Assembly: GCA_001557505.1 (NCBI GenBank)
Contig: LSAX01000011.1
Coordinates: 186,001 to 250,000 of the forward strand
Direction of reading: 5' to 3'
Length of the DNA: 64,000 nt
Source: Reticulascus tulasneorum
Lineage: Eukaryota; Ascomycota; Sordariomycetes; Glomerellales; Reticulascaceae
Below, piece by piece: positions 1 through 10,247 of the stretch (positions are counted from its first letter, which is position 1; each line of letters opens with the position of its first letter). Below the pieces are notes generated by a model. The model was not told where the DNA came from, did no database searches, and worked only from the letters and a program-made list of their open reading frames with translations. The position numbers and the translations under genes are program-made.

Positions 1-1
1 A

Positions 2-1231
2 TACGAAATTCTCTTGGAAACGCAAGGAGTAGAGGGTGTCCTAGAATTCCACGGCGATACGCAAGGCTTCAAGACCAAATTTCTGCGCACAAAACCAGAG
101 CTGGCACGAATATCTTGGATCAATGACATTCAAGGCGAGAACGACATCGACCACGCGGCAGAGACACTCCTGGATCTAGGTCTGAGTCGGGAACAACAAG
201 TGTGGAACAAGAAGATTGAGCTCAGTCTCGGAAAGCTGGCTCTCATGGCTGAATCAGAGGAAGCACCCCCATCCCCAGACGTCTTCAGTCTTACAAAAAT
301 CAACGGCGCAAGTGGACCTAAGCGTGAGGCCGATGAGGCGAAGCATGAGGCCAAGCTCGACGAGATCGACAATCAACTCGGCATCATCAAGATCCAAAAT
401 CATCTTTATGCTAGCATTTTCCCAACCGTGAGCCTTGCGGTGGACGAGGCTGCGGAACTCGAATTGGCCATGGAAGCCCACAGCTCAGGCATCCCAAAAA
501 AGCAAAAGGCCATGTTGCAAGTGTTCGAAAACGGACTGAGACGGCTCCTTAAGCACGAGGCGCTCGATGCACTCACGCTCATCGACCTGCTGACACTCAT
601 CACGCTCAAGCCTGAGACTGTGGAACAGATGCCAGATCAATTCTACCTTGCTTTTGTGGTCGCGGAGTTTGCTCTTAAAGGCGAGGAATTAAAGTCGGCA
701 AAACGACTTATCTGGAGACGATGCTTTATACGTGATGACTGGGCGAAGATCAACGATACACAGCTCAAAGATGACCTTGAGGTTCAGGAGGCGGTCTCGT
801 CAACGGCACTGTTCAGCACTCTGCTCGCCTTCTACGAACATGGTGAGTTATGCGTCTTTTTGTTGTGCAATGTCCCACGAGTAAAGCCTAACCATGAAAT
901 AGAAACTGTTGATGAACCTTTCCAACTGTTTCGTCCTTCCGAGGCGCTAGGTGCCCATCTTGATTCTCTGGATCGCCGCTTCGGGGAGATGGGGAAGACC
1001 TTGGCGGATAAACTCGTCGAGGCCATGAAGTGGGAGGACACGCTGCTTCGCAAATACATTGACAAGGCTAGGCTTGAAGAGTGGACACGTAACGCTGCAG
1101 AGTGGGCTAAGAGAGAGGTTGCCGAGTTGGTGGATGAGGCTACCAGAACGGGGGCCGAGGCGAACGAATCGCAGCCGGAGGTGGATGGTCCTGTTCATAA
1201 GATGAACGGGAAGGCAAACGGCAAGCATTGA
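2..1231 (+). CDS. NUP133: Nucleoporin Nup133, C-terminal part (partial)
   Basis: This is the C-terminal part of Nup133, a scaffold subunit of the Y-shaped (Nup84/Nup107) complex of the nuclear pore. The frame is open from base 2, so the 5' part lies outside the window; about 389 residues remain. The helical segment beginning LARISWINDIQGENDID and continuing AAETLLDLGLS is what I recognise as the conserved Nup133/Nup155 C-terminal helical domain. A 60-bp intron at 843-902 (GTGAGT donor, CCTAACC branch, ATAG acceptor) is a multiple of three, so the frame reads through with or without splicing. Splicing gives FYEHETVDEPF. The stop is TGA at 1229-1231, after a charged tail. Family assignment is confident; intron use is inferred. 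Confidence 0.88.
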   Translation, partial: YEILLETQGVEGVLEFHGDTQGFKTKFLRTKPELARISWINDIQGENDIDHAAETLLDLGLSREQQVWNKKIELSLGKLALMAESEEAPPSPDVFSLTKINGASGPKREADEAKHEAKLDEIDNQLGIIKIQNHLYASIFPTVSLAVDEAAELELAMEAHSSGIPKKQKAMLQVFENGLRRLLKHEALDALTLIDLLTLITLKPETVEQMPDQFYLAFVVAEFALKGEELKSAKRLIWRRCFIRDDWAKINDTQLKDDLEVQEAVSSTALFSTLLAFYEHGELCVFLLCNVPRVKPNHEIETVDEPFQLFRPSEALGAHLDSLDRRFGEMGKTLADKLVEAMKWEDTLLRKYIDKARLEEWTRNAAEWAKREVAELVDEATRTGAEANESQPEVDGPVHKMNGKANGKH

Positions 1232-1787
1232 ATGGGTCAGCTGAACCGGGCCTGCTGAAGTACTACAAAGCAACATGGCGGTGGAACCCAAGAGTGGCGT
1301 TTTGTTTGATTTGATTTGTATTATATATATTGTGGAACGTCTGGCTGAAGGGCTTCACAGCCTGCAGCCTTTACATTTCTCCACAGGGAAGGAGGGAGAT
1401 TCCCGTCATTCATCACGATCTCGGCATGGCCTCGATGGTTTCGAGAGAGAGCAAAAAGGGTCTTAAAACTATGGCTGGGTACTTTGACATAACAAAGTCG
1501 TTTTAGTTTTTTTTGTAATGAGTAGACGTCTTTGCAGACAGCCTTTGACTTGAATCGTGAACTTTATACATCTACTGTGGCTGTGTGTGCTTGCGTCGCG
1601 TAGACATGGGGCGAAGGATCTGAAGCTACTGCACTCACTTGATACCAGGCTCGACCCGGTGGTCATGCGTATTAAACAGGTCGCCTAACTTGGCCCATAA
1701 TATTAATTCCTTGATCGTTGACTAATGTTCGCGTTTTGCACGCTGCATCTAAAAATGTAAATCGCAGGTTCTTGCCTATCCTCGACA
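1232..1787. other. Intergenic, Nup133 3' end to HET gene promoter
   Basis: No gene is supported here. The stretch should hold the Nup133 3' UTR and the promoter of the HET gene. Short T runs near 1500-1515 are the only visible composition feature. Confidence 0.6.
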
Positions 1788-3923
1788 ATGAGTGCGGAGG
1801 TTCACCAGCCCGCCTCCGCCTTGCCCAGAACTACATATGAATCACTCTCCCATGGCAAGTGCATCCGGTTATTTCAAATCGTGCCCGACGACAGCCAGCC
1901 CCAAGGTTTCTCTATTCATCTGAACAACTTCGCCCTAGGTGCGGCGCCGGCTTATTGTGCCCTCTCGTACACGTGGGGCCCGCCGAATCTCAAAGACGGC
2001 GAGAAGGGCGGAAAACATGACGCGAAAGGGACGTCGGGGGCGGAGTGGGCGCATAGCAGCGCATGCGTCATCATAGTCAATCGTGGCCATCTAGGAATCA
2101 GCGAAAATCTCCACGACTTCTTGCAGAATGCCTTCGAATCTGGATGGTTCTCCCCTGAGAAGGGAGCTCCAGAGAGCTTCAATGCAACTCATTTATGGGT
2201 TGATGCCATCTCCATCAATCAGGATGATTCGGACGAGCGATCGCAGCAAGTTTCCGTGATGGACGACATCTACACTGCCGCTCGGAAGGTGCTTGTCTGG
2301 CAAGGTAAAGACGAGCCGCATCCAGATGCCAAATGGGTGATGGACGAATTCGTACCTCGATTCCAGGGCTTCCGATCTGAACACGGCTCAGTCGCAGATA
2401 TAGATCCTATGTGTACCGACCCAGCCATCATCCAAAGCCTCGGTGATGAGCTCTGCAGCCGATGGCGCTCGGCCTGGGAGCCCTTCTTCTCCCTCGTTGG
2501 CCAGAAGCGTTGGTTCCGGCGCGGCTGGGTTGTCCAGGAAGTCAGTCTCAAGTCACTGGATGATGTGGACGGCGTGGTGCTGCTCTTCGGAACATTTTCG
2601 ACTGGGTGGGTGGACCTGAGACGATTCCTACGCCATCTTCACTCCGACGACTGGGTTGTATCTTTGATCTCACGGCTCGATCAGCAGTCGAAAAAAGTAG
2701 AGGCATCCAGGCTGAGAGGCCTGAGCGGCTCAGTCACCAACATATCCAGAATCGATTATTTTCTGGGCGCCTTCGACAATACGAAGCCCATGGACTTAAG
2801 CATGGTAGGGAGCCGCGACCCTCACAGCACCACGCCGCAGCAGAAGGCGTATACGGCTTCGTTCAAAATCTTGTGTCTCTTGGGCTTGCTGCATTTCACG
2901 GACAAGAGGGATGCCGTCTATGGCGGATTAGGCCTCCTAAAGCGGGTGCTCCCGGTGTTGGATGAGCTGCCTGTGAAGCCAAACTATTCGAGTTTGGTTG
3001 AAGATGTCTACACAGCTGTGTCTTGGCGGTTCATGAATCATCTGTCGTCTCTCAGCGTGCTCAACCGGGTCGAATATCGCTCCAAGACAAGTCTATCTGG
3101 CCTGCCGTCCTGGGTCCCCGACTATTCTACAAAAGCGGGCTCTAACAGGCTCCAGACGCTCCGCAATAAATTCGCAGAACCTCCGTTCGACGCCTCCAAA
3201 CTGCCGCTGGGACCAGTGTCTCTGGTGGATACGCATAAATTACAGCTCGCTGGCGCGAGGTTGGGCGTGATCGTTGAAGACGGCCCGAGGACAAAGAGGC
3301 TGGAGGATGGAGGATGGCGGTGTGAATGGCTCATACAGGCTTGCCTCTCGGGGGCCAGCACGCTGTACGCGCCAACCAATGAGTGCCTCGACGAGGTCTT
3401 GTCCCGTGTCGTCGTCGCAGACTCGATGCCCAAATCTATAACTCCTGATCAATATCCTACGGTATTCCGTGAGTGGTGGACAACTGTGTTCGCTCGCATG
3501 GCGCAGTTATCCGAAGAAAACGAATCACACATCATGAACGCACTCCAAGACCTCCACGAGGCCGACCATCTCCTCTTGGCAGGGTGGTTCCCTAATTTGG
3601 ACGAAGTCCTGACTGCGCTCGAAACATGCCGAAGCGGGGGGAGTTTACCATCAAGCAGGCTGTCGCCACTCGGGTACCGCATCTGGCCACAGCATAGGCC
3701 GTTCCGCACGGGAGAGGGGTACTTCGGATTGGGCAACATGCACTGCGAGCAGGGGGATGAAGTTTGGCTGCTAGAAGGAGGAAGAACGCCGTTCGTGCTG
3801 CGGCAAATGCAGAGCGGGCAGGAGTACCAACTGGTGGGCGAGGCGTATGTTCATGGGTTTATGCATGGGGAGGGTATGACGCCGGATCTGATGGCTCGGA
3901 TGGGGCCTGTGACGATTGCTTGA
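1788..3923 (+). CDS. HET-domain (heterokaryon incompatibility) protein
   Basis: A 711-residue single-exon gene. HET-domain proteins are fungal allorecognition effectors whose activation triggers incompatibility cell death. The three HET blocks are visible: YCALSYTWGPP (residues ~56-66), a GISENLHDFL segment (~103-112), and LWVDAISINQDD (~136-147) followed by QVSVMDDIYTAARKVLVWQG. Downstream are the usual RRGWVVQEV, RDAVYGGLGLL and LPSWVPDYS segments of the long HET family. No membrane segment or second recognised domain is present. An NB-ARC/TPR gene lies 2 kb downstream on the opposite strand, with one gene between; HET domains often act with NLR-like partners, so a functional link is possible but inferred. 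The start is the first ATG of the frame and leaves a normal N-terminus. Confidence 0.9.
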   Translation: MSAEVHQPASALPRTTYESLSHGKCIRLFQIVPDDSQPQGFSIHLNNFALGAAPAYCALSYTWGPPNLKDGEKGGKHDAKGTSGAEWAHSSACVIIVNRGHLGISENLHDFLQNAFESGWFSPEKGAPESFNATHLWVDAISINQDDSDERSQQVSVMDDIYTAARKVLVWQGKDEPHPDAKWVMDEFVPRFQGFRSEHGSVADIDPMCTDPAIIQSLGDELCSRWRSAWEPFFSLVGQKRWFRRGWVVQEVSLKSLDDVDGVVLLFGTFSTGWVDLRRFLRHLHSDDWVVSLISRLDQQSKKVEASRLRGLSGSVTNISRIDYFLGAFDNTKPMDLSMVGSRDPHSTTPQQKAYTASFKILCLLGLLHFTDKRDAVYGGLGLLKRVLPVLDELPVKPNYSSLVEDVYTAVSWRFMNHLSSLSVLNRVEYRSKTSLSGLPSWVPDYSTKAGSNRLQTLRNKFAEPPFDASKLPLGPVSLVDTHKLQLAGARLGVIVEDGPRTKRLEDGGWRCEWLIQACLSGASTLYAPTNECLDEVLSRVVVADSMPKSITPDQYPTVFREWWTTVFARMAQLSEENESHIMNALQDLHEADHLLLAGWFPNLDEVLTALETCRSGGSLPSSRLSPLGYRIWPQHRPFRTGEGYFGLGNMHCEQGDEVWLLEGGRTPFVLRQMQSGQEYQLVGEAYVHGFMHGEGMTPDLMARMGPVTIA

Positions 3924-4828
3924 AGTAAGGATGAGAGGATACCCCGTATAGTTCCTAGCTTTGTTTTTCCAAGCGAGCTCACCCTGCTGCGATGATTCAT
4001 CTGGGGCTCCTAAGCAAGGCCCACGTTCAGAACGAGCTGGTCTCAAGCAACTCAGACAACCAAATAGTTTTCGAATCACCTTGTCTGTTCCTCTTCTCTA
4101 ATGTTGTTGGCTGGTGAAGGTGCCCATCCAGATATTACACAACGGTACGAGTTGATTCCTAACTTCCTATCGCCAATCCATCTACCGCTTTGGTAGATTC
4201 TTGGTGACTTTCTCTAACAGGACACTAATAGCAACGGATGATGATATGGCTCATGTATTCTTGTCAAGTGTCGACAACCTGGACGTGGAGTTTGTAGTCT
4301 TGAGCGTGTACTTATCTCGAAACACGAGATACGTATGTACATGAGATGGCTATTTCCGTCAACTGTCAGTGTTTTTATCTTTGGGGTTAGACAACCCGTC
4401 GGGAGGCATCCGAGAAGCTTTGCGGGAAGAACCCGGATATTGAACTAGATACAAGTCCAGTCGGATACCTCAAAGATTTTGCTTGAGTAGCGAGGTTTAT
4501 ATACCTGTATCGGTTGAACGACCTCTCTACAATTAGAAATGGCGAGGATCTCACTTATTAAACGCTTTCTGCGTACTTCTCCGGCACAAAGAGTACATGA
4601 TTGATTGAGCATTCATGCCGTGCAAGAAATGGAACTTCAATGGCGGGACAAATCTTAGACAGATGTTGTGGCTGGCTCGCTTTTTAGCCAACCACGCACA
4701 GCCTCGAACACTCACTTGACCTCCGACGACCACACTGTCAATCTGAGCAGGTTTAACATGGAAGCCCTACAAACATTGCCTTTGTGAGCAAACGGTGGCT
4801 GCTGTTTCTCACAACCCTTTAGAATCAA
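3924..4828. other. Intergenic, HET gene to DUF6601-like gene
   Basis: About 0.9 kb with no supported gene. Open frames here are short and show no recognisable motif. Confidence 0.55.
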
Positions 4829-5841
4829 ATGGAGAAGCAAGTGAGTTATAAGCCCAGCATACGTAGATCTTTACAGCTAACCTGCGACCCAAGGCTCCCA
4901 GCCTCGCGCCGCCATTCTCAAAAGAAAGCGCTCTGCGACGCTCAGCACAGGTAGTTCATCCGCCTTGCTTCCGGCATGGTCGCCTCCTTGATCCAAGAAA
5001 TGACACCCGTGCCTATCTCGAGGCAGACTTGGGAACCCCCAGGCTGAACAGGGTTTACAACCATCTCTGGCTGGCCGGCCTTCCACGGCCAGCGCGGCCC
5101 TTGCACCGGCACAGACTCCTGCAGCGCACCATTTATCTCACCGAGGACCCCGATGAGCATCTGGTATGGCACGATGCGAGAATTTTCATCAAACCCGTTC
5201 CCGAGTACCTGCTCGAACACGATTATTGGGAGCAACAGCTCTGTCGCGATGAGGCTTTGCACAGGAGCGCGTGTGGCCTGCTCATGTCTTATGTCTGGCT
5301 GGTCTGCTACAGAAGCGACTTCCGCATCGCGCAGGAGCTGGGACTCATTGCCGACGACATATCTTGGGATGCCTGGACGGCGTTTATGGCCGACTTTCTC
5401 TGCCACGTTGATGCGAACAGACTGCACCAGGTGGACAAGCGGTACCAGTACGGCGAGTTGCGAGTTTCGCGCTTGAACTCGCTGTATCGCTTCAGCTTCG
5501 CCACCTTCTCCTTGCGCAACCTGGTCCACGGATTCATGTCCAGCTCGACGAGGTACCGAACCTTCTTCGAGAGGAACTTCGGCTGGATCCTGGGGGTGTT
5601 CGTCTATGTCACCGTCATCCTCTCCGCCATGCAGGTGGGGCTGGCCACGGATGTCCTCCGGGACAACAACCAGTTTCAAAGCTTTTCGTACGGAATCGCG
5701 CTGTTATCAATCGCCGTTGTGCTTGCTGCCATCGCCGCTATGCTACTTGTGTGGTTCGCGCTGTTTCTTTTTCACTTGTTGTCTACTAAGCGACATGCGA
5801 GAAGAGCATGGCTGCGCAGGGGTTTGGATAACAATGGGTAA
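4829..5841 (+). CDS. DUF6601-like fungal membrane protein
   Basis: A protein of unknown function with two exons (4829-4840 and 4894-5841), 319 residues. The first exon encodes only MEKQ. The 53-bp intron (4841-4893) has GTGAGT, branch GCTAACC and acceptor AAG, and joins in frame to APSLAPPFSK. The body matches what I know of the fungal DUF6601 family: LGTPRLNRVYNHLWLAG, PARPLHRHRLLQR, the LVWHDARIFIKPVPEYLL block, CGLLMSYVWLVCYRSDFRIA and YGELRVSRLN. Two C-terminal hydrophobic segments follow, WILGVFVYVTVILSAMQVGLA and a longer one ending ALFLFHLL, so it should be an integral membrane protein with a short basic tail. It lies between the HET and NLR-like genes. Family members are often labelled proteases in databases; I see no protease motif. 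Confidence 0.8.
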
Positions 5842-5988
5842 CGGATGCCAGTAGGGAGGGAGAGACGAGGGCGCTGATGTAGCAGGCAAAGAAGATGTTC
5901 GGTATATTTTATTTACATGACTGAAACAATGGCAACCATGTCAAAACTAGCGATGGACGCAGTGGACGAAGTTGCAAAGATTATCGCT

Positions 5989-8900
5989 TCATTGGCTACT
6001 CTTCTTCCATTTGTGTCCCGAGCCCGGCATCTCACATTGCTCTCCAGAGCTTTCTTCGTCCGCCTGCCACTGCTGTAGAGTGCGCAAAAAATACTTCGTG
6101 TCGGCATGGTCTGGGCCAAGGCCTTGCTGCGCAAGCGTGAGACATTCCTTCAACAAGATAAATGACTCTACCAGTTGGCCTTGGCATCTCAATAAGCCTG
6201 CAAGGTCGAACATGCTAGACAGCGTATTAGGATGATCTGACCCAAGTACCTCTTGCCTAGCTTGGCGGCATTCCTGCATCAGCGGTAGAGCTTCCGAAAG
6301 TCGGCCCTGCTCCTTCCAATTCTGGGAGAGGTAAGCCATACACCTGAGCGTAGTGGGATGCCGCGCTCCCATCACTCTCTTCGCTATCTCGAGGACCCGC
6401 AGTTGTTCCTCTTCAGCATCCCGCCACTTGCCTTGCTTTTGGTATGCTATTGCGAGGCCACATAGATCTACAAGTTTATCGGGGTGCTCCTCGCCTAATA
6501 CCTTCTTTCGTATCTCGATAATACGTTTAAATTCCTGTTCCGCCTTCTTCTGAGGGCCTTGAGATAGATATAAGAATGCGAGGCCACTATTACTTCTTAG
6601 CGTATTGGGATGCTCCTCGCCTAGCACCCTCTTCTGTATCTCGATAACACGTTTGTATTGCTGTTCCGCCTTCTTCCAAAGACCTTGTACGTGGTATGAC
6701 ATTGCGAGGTCAACCTTACTTATTAGCGTATCGGGATGCTCCTCGCCTAGCACCCTCTTCTGTATCTCGATAACACGTTCGTATTGCTGTTCCGCCTTCT
6801 TCCAAAGACCTTGTACGTGGTATGATCTTGCGAGGCCACCCTTACTTCTTAGCGTATCGGGATGCTCCTCGCCAAGCTCTTTCTGGCACAATTCAACAGC
6901 CTCAAGTAGGAGCTGCTCCATCACCTTCCCCTGGCCTCGCATCTTCATCAATCCTGCTGCATTGCGAAGAAGTTGCGCTTTTGCGATTTTTTCCTCCCGT
7001 AAACAAGTGCCATCATATTCCAGTACCGCGTGAAAGTGTGGAAGGTACTCGCTGCATATCGCCTGGTTCTCAAAACGTCCGTAGGGATAAAGATGCGACA
7101 GCGTCACAAGTGCTTGTCCCGCATAGTGATTCATCGTCTTCTTCTCGAAAAGCCACTTTCGGGTCACCAACTGCACGAGCCTATGCATATCTAGCTTTCC
7201 GTCTTTGCTTTCTGATACAAACGAGAACGCCTTAAGAACTCCTAGGGCCTGTTCGAGATCTGCTAATTTTCTCGCTTTGGCCGTGCACTGGTCTCCGCCA
7301 CTGTACTTAGTTTGTCTGCGGCTGGCATAGTCGGCGAGGAAGTCCCTCGGAATAGCCTGGCGGTCAAAAAAGCCCATGAGCGAAAGGAGCTCGCTTGCCA
7401 GCTTATTTTGCTGTCCAATCTGCTCGAACGAAATGATCCATGTGGCTGTTACCGCATGAGGAGTCTCCGAGTCTCTTCCAGCCGTTTCAAAGGGGTCACT
7501 TAGGCGATTCACCAAACTGTCGCTCTCGCTTAGTAGCTGGATATACTTGCTGACTGTCATGGTGTTTTCCTGAATGAATGCTCCTGCCTGTGCAAGCGCG
7601 AGAGGGAGGTGTTCCAGGCGGGAAGAGAGGGTTGCCAATTCGTCAGCGGAGACGTCGTCAACTTCAAGCGTCGAGCAAAGTAGCTGCCTCGACTCCTTTA
7701 TGGTCATGTTGCTAACCTCAATCAGACGCTTCCCCTGAGCCAGCCTTGATCCTGTTTGCTTGTTCCTCGTGGTGATAAGAATTGAACCGTGAGGGCAGTC
7801 AGGGATGTAGCGTCCCAACTTCTCGTCATGGCCAGTCGTACGGTCGGATGAGCTCAAATACTGGGCTTGTTGCGTCGAGGAGTGGAAGAAGACCTCCGTG
7901 TCGTCGGCATTGTCAACAATCATCAGCCATCGGCCTCGATCCCTTTTCTCGAGCCAAAGCTTGACAAGCAACAGAATATCTGCTTTCTGATCGCTACGGC
8001 CGGGAATATCGCAGTCCTCTGCAATGGCGAGATACGCTTCACGGAATCGTTCTGCGTTACTGGCATGGACCCAAAACACTGATATCTCGGGACTAGTTGC
8101 ACGAAGCCAGTATGCGTAAGCTATCGCGATTTGGGTTTTGCTTCATGCAATTAGATTTTGTATAGTACTCTCTCAGGGATGGAATGCGTACCCAATGCCT
8201 CCAAGGCCATAAATCGACAATCTCGACTGAGTTGTACCGCCTTTTGGCTGCAGGCCAAGACCGAGTTGATGCTTCAGCTTGTCGAGTATTTGTGAGCGTT
8301 CGACGAAGTCAGGGTTGGGATGGTACGGGACAAGGACTGTGTTTCCCTTAGCAAGAGGTATGGCGATCTTAATTTGTTCTACCTACACTTAGCATTTGAA
8401 CCCGCAACCAGATCCTGGGAGTTTACATGGACAGGTGATATATTTGATATCACAAGTTCATTTCCACGTTTGCTCAGACCTTTTCGTACAGCTCGGTGAG
8501 TCAAGCCTTTCAACCTTTGAACAACCTTTTCGTATTCGTGATCCTCCGGTTCAAACTTGACAATGTCCGAGTGGGTGCGATTGATACCACAGATATGTTC
8601 CTCACCGTCTTCCCAAGGACGGCAATGAGTTGCTGAAGATTTTGTGACCAAAGTTGTGGTGGTTCCAGTCATCGACCACAAGCCGTTTTCGTCCTGTACA
8701 GGTTTAGCATTTGCGGCTTCAAGAGAAAGGGTATTGTTTAGCACCTTCTTCGCTGTCGGTGACTCGATCGTTTCGTAGAAACAAAATACCTCAGAGTCAT
8801 CTTTACCTCCCAAGGCCCTATGAAATTCACGTTGCTGGATACTAAGAATCTGAGAATTGACCCCATTGATGGATTCGAGAAGGAAGCGATTCGGCTGATC

Positions 8901-9803
8901 ACCAACCATGGGAATAGTCGACCTGATGTCCATGCCGTCATGTGGAACTCCAAAAAACACGATTCCATTTACTGCTTGTAGTAGGTCCCGATCGTCTGGG
9001 CGCTCTGACTTTGAGAGTGATACGAGGGTCTGCATAGCTGGGTTAGCCCGGTTGGATCACGGTAGTCCTCGGGGTAGGCTCACCTGCTTAACGATCAAAC
9101 CCCCTAAACTATGAGCGACAAAGATAATGGGCCGACCAATCTGGGGATTGGCTAATGCCAGGAGACTAGAGCGGAAGGAGGATGCGAGATCTTCTATGTT
9201 TTGTATATTCTGACTCTCGAGGAGGCTGGATTCGTAGCCGTATGTCATGATCCGCGCAACTGGACGATCATTTTCTGTTAAATCGAACGGAAGAGAGTCT
9301 CGCAACCACATGTGTTCCCCGCCTCGTTCTTTGAATGATCCGAACGCATGTCCGCCCAGCCCAGATATTGCGACGATACTGTATCTCTTAGCGAGGTGAC
9401 ATTAACATCCTTGATGATCCGCATACTCAATCTTATGATCATCTGCTTCGGGGCAGTAAAGAGTGGTGAGGCCGAGGAATCCATCATCAAGTGCCAGGTA
9501 TTCTGGTCGTCTTGGCCGTGCTGTCCGATCCGAAGTTGCTGAAGAGGGTAGAAGTGTCCTCCACGACCGGTCTGGTTGTAGTGATCGTAGTGGCAGCGGA
9601 ACGTTCCTGAATGATACTGTGGCTACTTTGGAGCGGCCATGGACTTCAACAGCTAGAGACCGGATGGTTGGATCATCCCCGCCATGTTGAGCAATCCACT
9701 GTTCGAGGAAGGACTGAAGTTGTTCTATGTCCCAGCCTCGAGGAACTCCGCGAGCACGAAATGTCTTGCCAGGCTTGGGCTGAACTTTATCTTCGGTGCT
9801 CAT
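5989..9803 (-). CDS. NLR-like (STAND) protein: alpha/beta hydrolase, NB-ARC, TPR
   Basis: Five exons (9427-9803, 9084-9378, 8427-9029, 8192-8382, 5989-8140) give 1205 residues. The architecture is that of a fungal NLR-like receptor. Residues ~126-340 form a lipase/esterase-like domain: DIVAISGLGGHAFGSF, nucleophile elbow AHSLGG (Ser ~216), FFGVPHDGMD. An NB-ARC follows: Walker A GLGGIGKTQIA (~482-492), Walker B RWLMIVDNADD, sensor GSILITTR, and LPLALAQAG. The C-terminus is a 42-residue kinesin-light-chain-like TPR array (~890-1165). The P-loop is split by the intron at 8141-8191. The first intron (9379-9426) removes an in-frame stop and restores the hydrolase start. Two tandem TPR units are about 95% identical in DNA. 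Likely role: NTP-driven assembly after ligand recognition by the TPRs, releasing hydrolase activity; this is inferred from family knowledge. Confidence 0.9.
6609..6860 (-). repeat. Tandem 126-bp repeat encoding two near-identical TPR units
   Basis: Two adjacent 126-bp units (6609-6734 and 6735-6860) differ at six positions. Each encodes one 42-residue TPR beginning HPDTL and ending RVLGEE. All six differences change an amino acid (five residues: I/R, V/G, D/G, M/R, K/E) and none is silent. The neighbouring unit from about 6483 is clearly more diverged. Confidence 0.9.
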
Positions 9804-10247
9804 TTTCTCGATTTGTCGAATCCTTGTGGCTTAGCTTAGGGACAGTCACGGCCACCAGCTTGAAATTCTGCCAAGAACCATGTCGAGGATAAAATGTGTC
9901 TAAGCGCATTTGCGACAAGGACGGGTCAGATGGATGCGGCAGCGCGTAGATTGGAGTCAGACGTAGCGCGTAGAGGCCCATACTCTAGCTATTCTTACGC
10001 TCGTTCTCTGATAGGACGCCACTCAAGCAGGCTGTGGGCATGTATGTAGTTCCAAGAGCTGAGGTGCGCCGCAAGTTACATGCATAGCTCTCCGCTTCGG
10101 TTATGTGTGCAGCCTTGCCATCACTCTACCCTTCGACGTGAGAAAAACGTAGCACAAGAGAATATCCAAACAGCACTGGTTAGTGAACCATTAAATTATA
10201 AGATCAAGAAGTCAGGCCATAGTACAATAGAGTAAAATGTGACTGAT
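9804..10247. other. Intergenic, NLR-like promoter and SET gene 3' end
   Basis: 444 bp holding the promoter of the minus-strand NLR-like gene and the 3' end of the next minus-strand gene. Nothing else is seen. Confidence 0.55.

Noticed and set aside
9379..9426. In-frame TAA in the NLR-like gene read as a pseudogene mutation
   Set aside because: A 48-bp intron with GTATGC donor, GCTAAG branch and ACAG acceptor removes it and restores the conserved IVAISGLGGHAFGSF segment.
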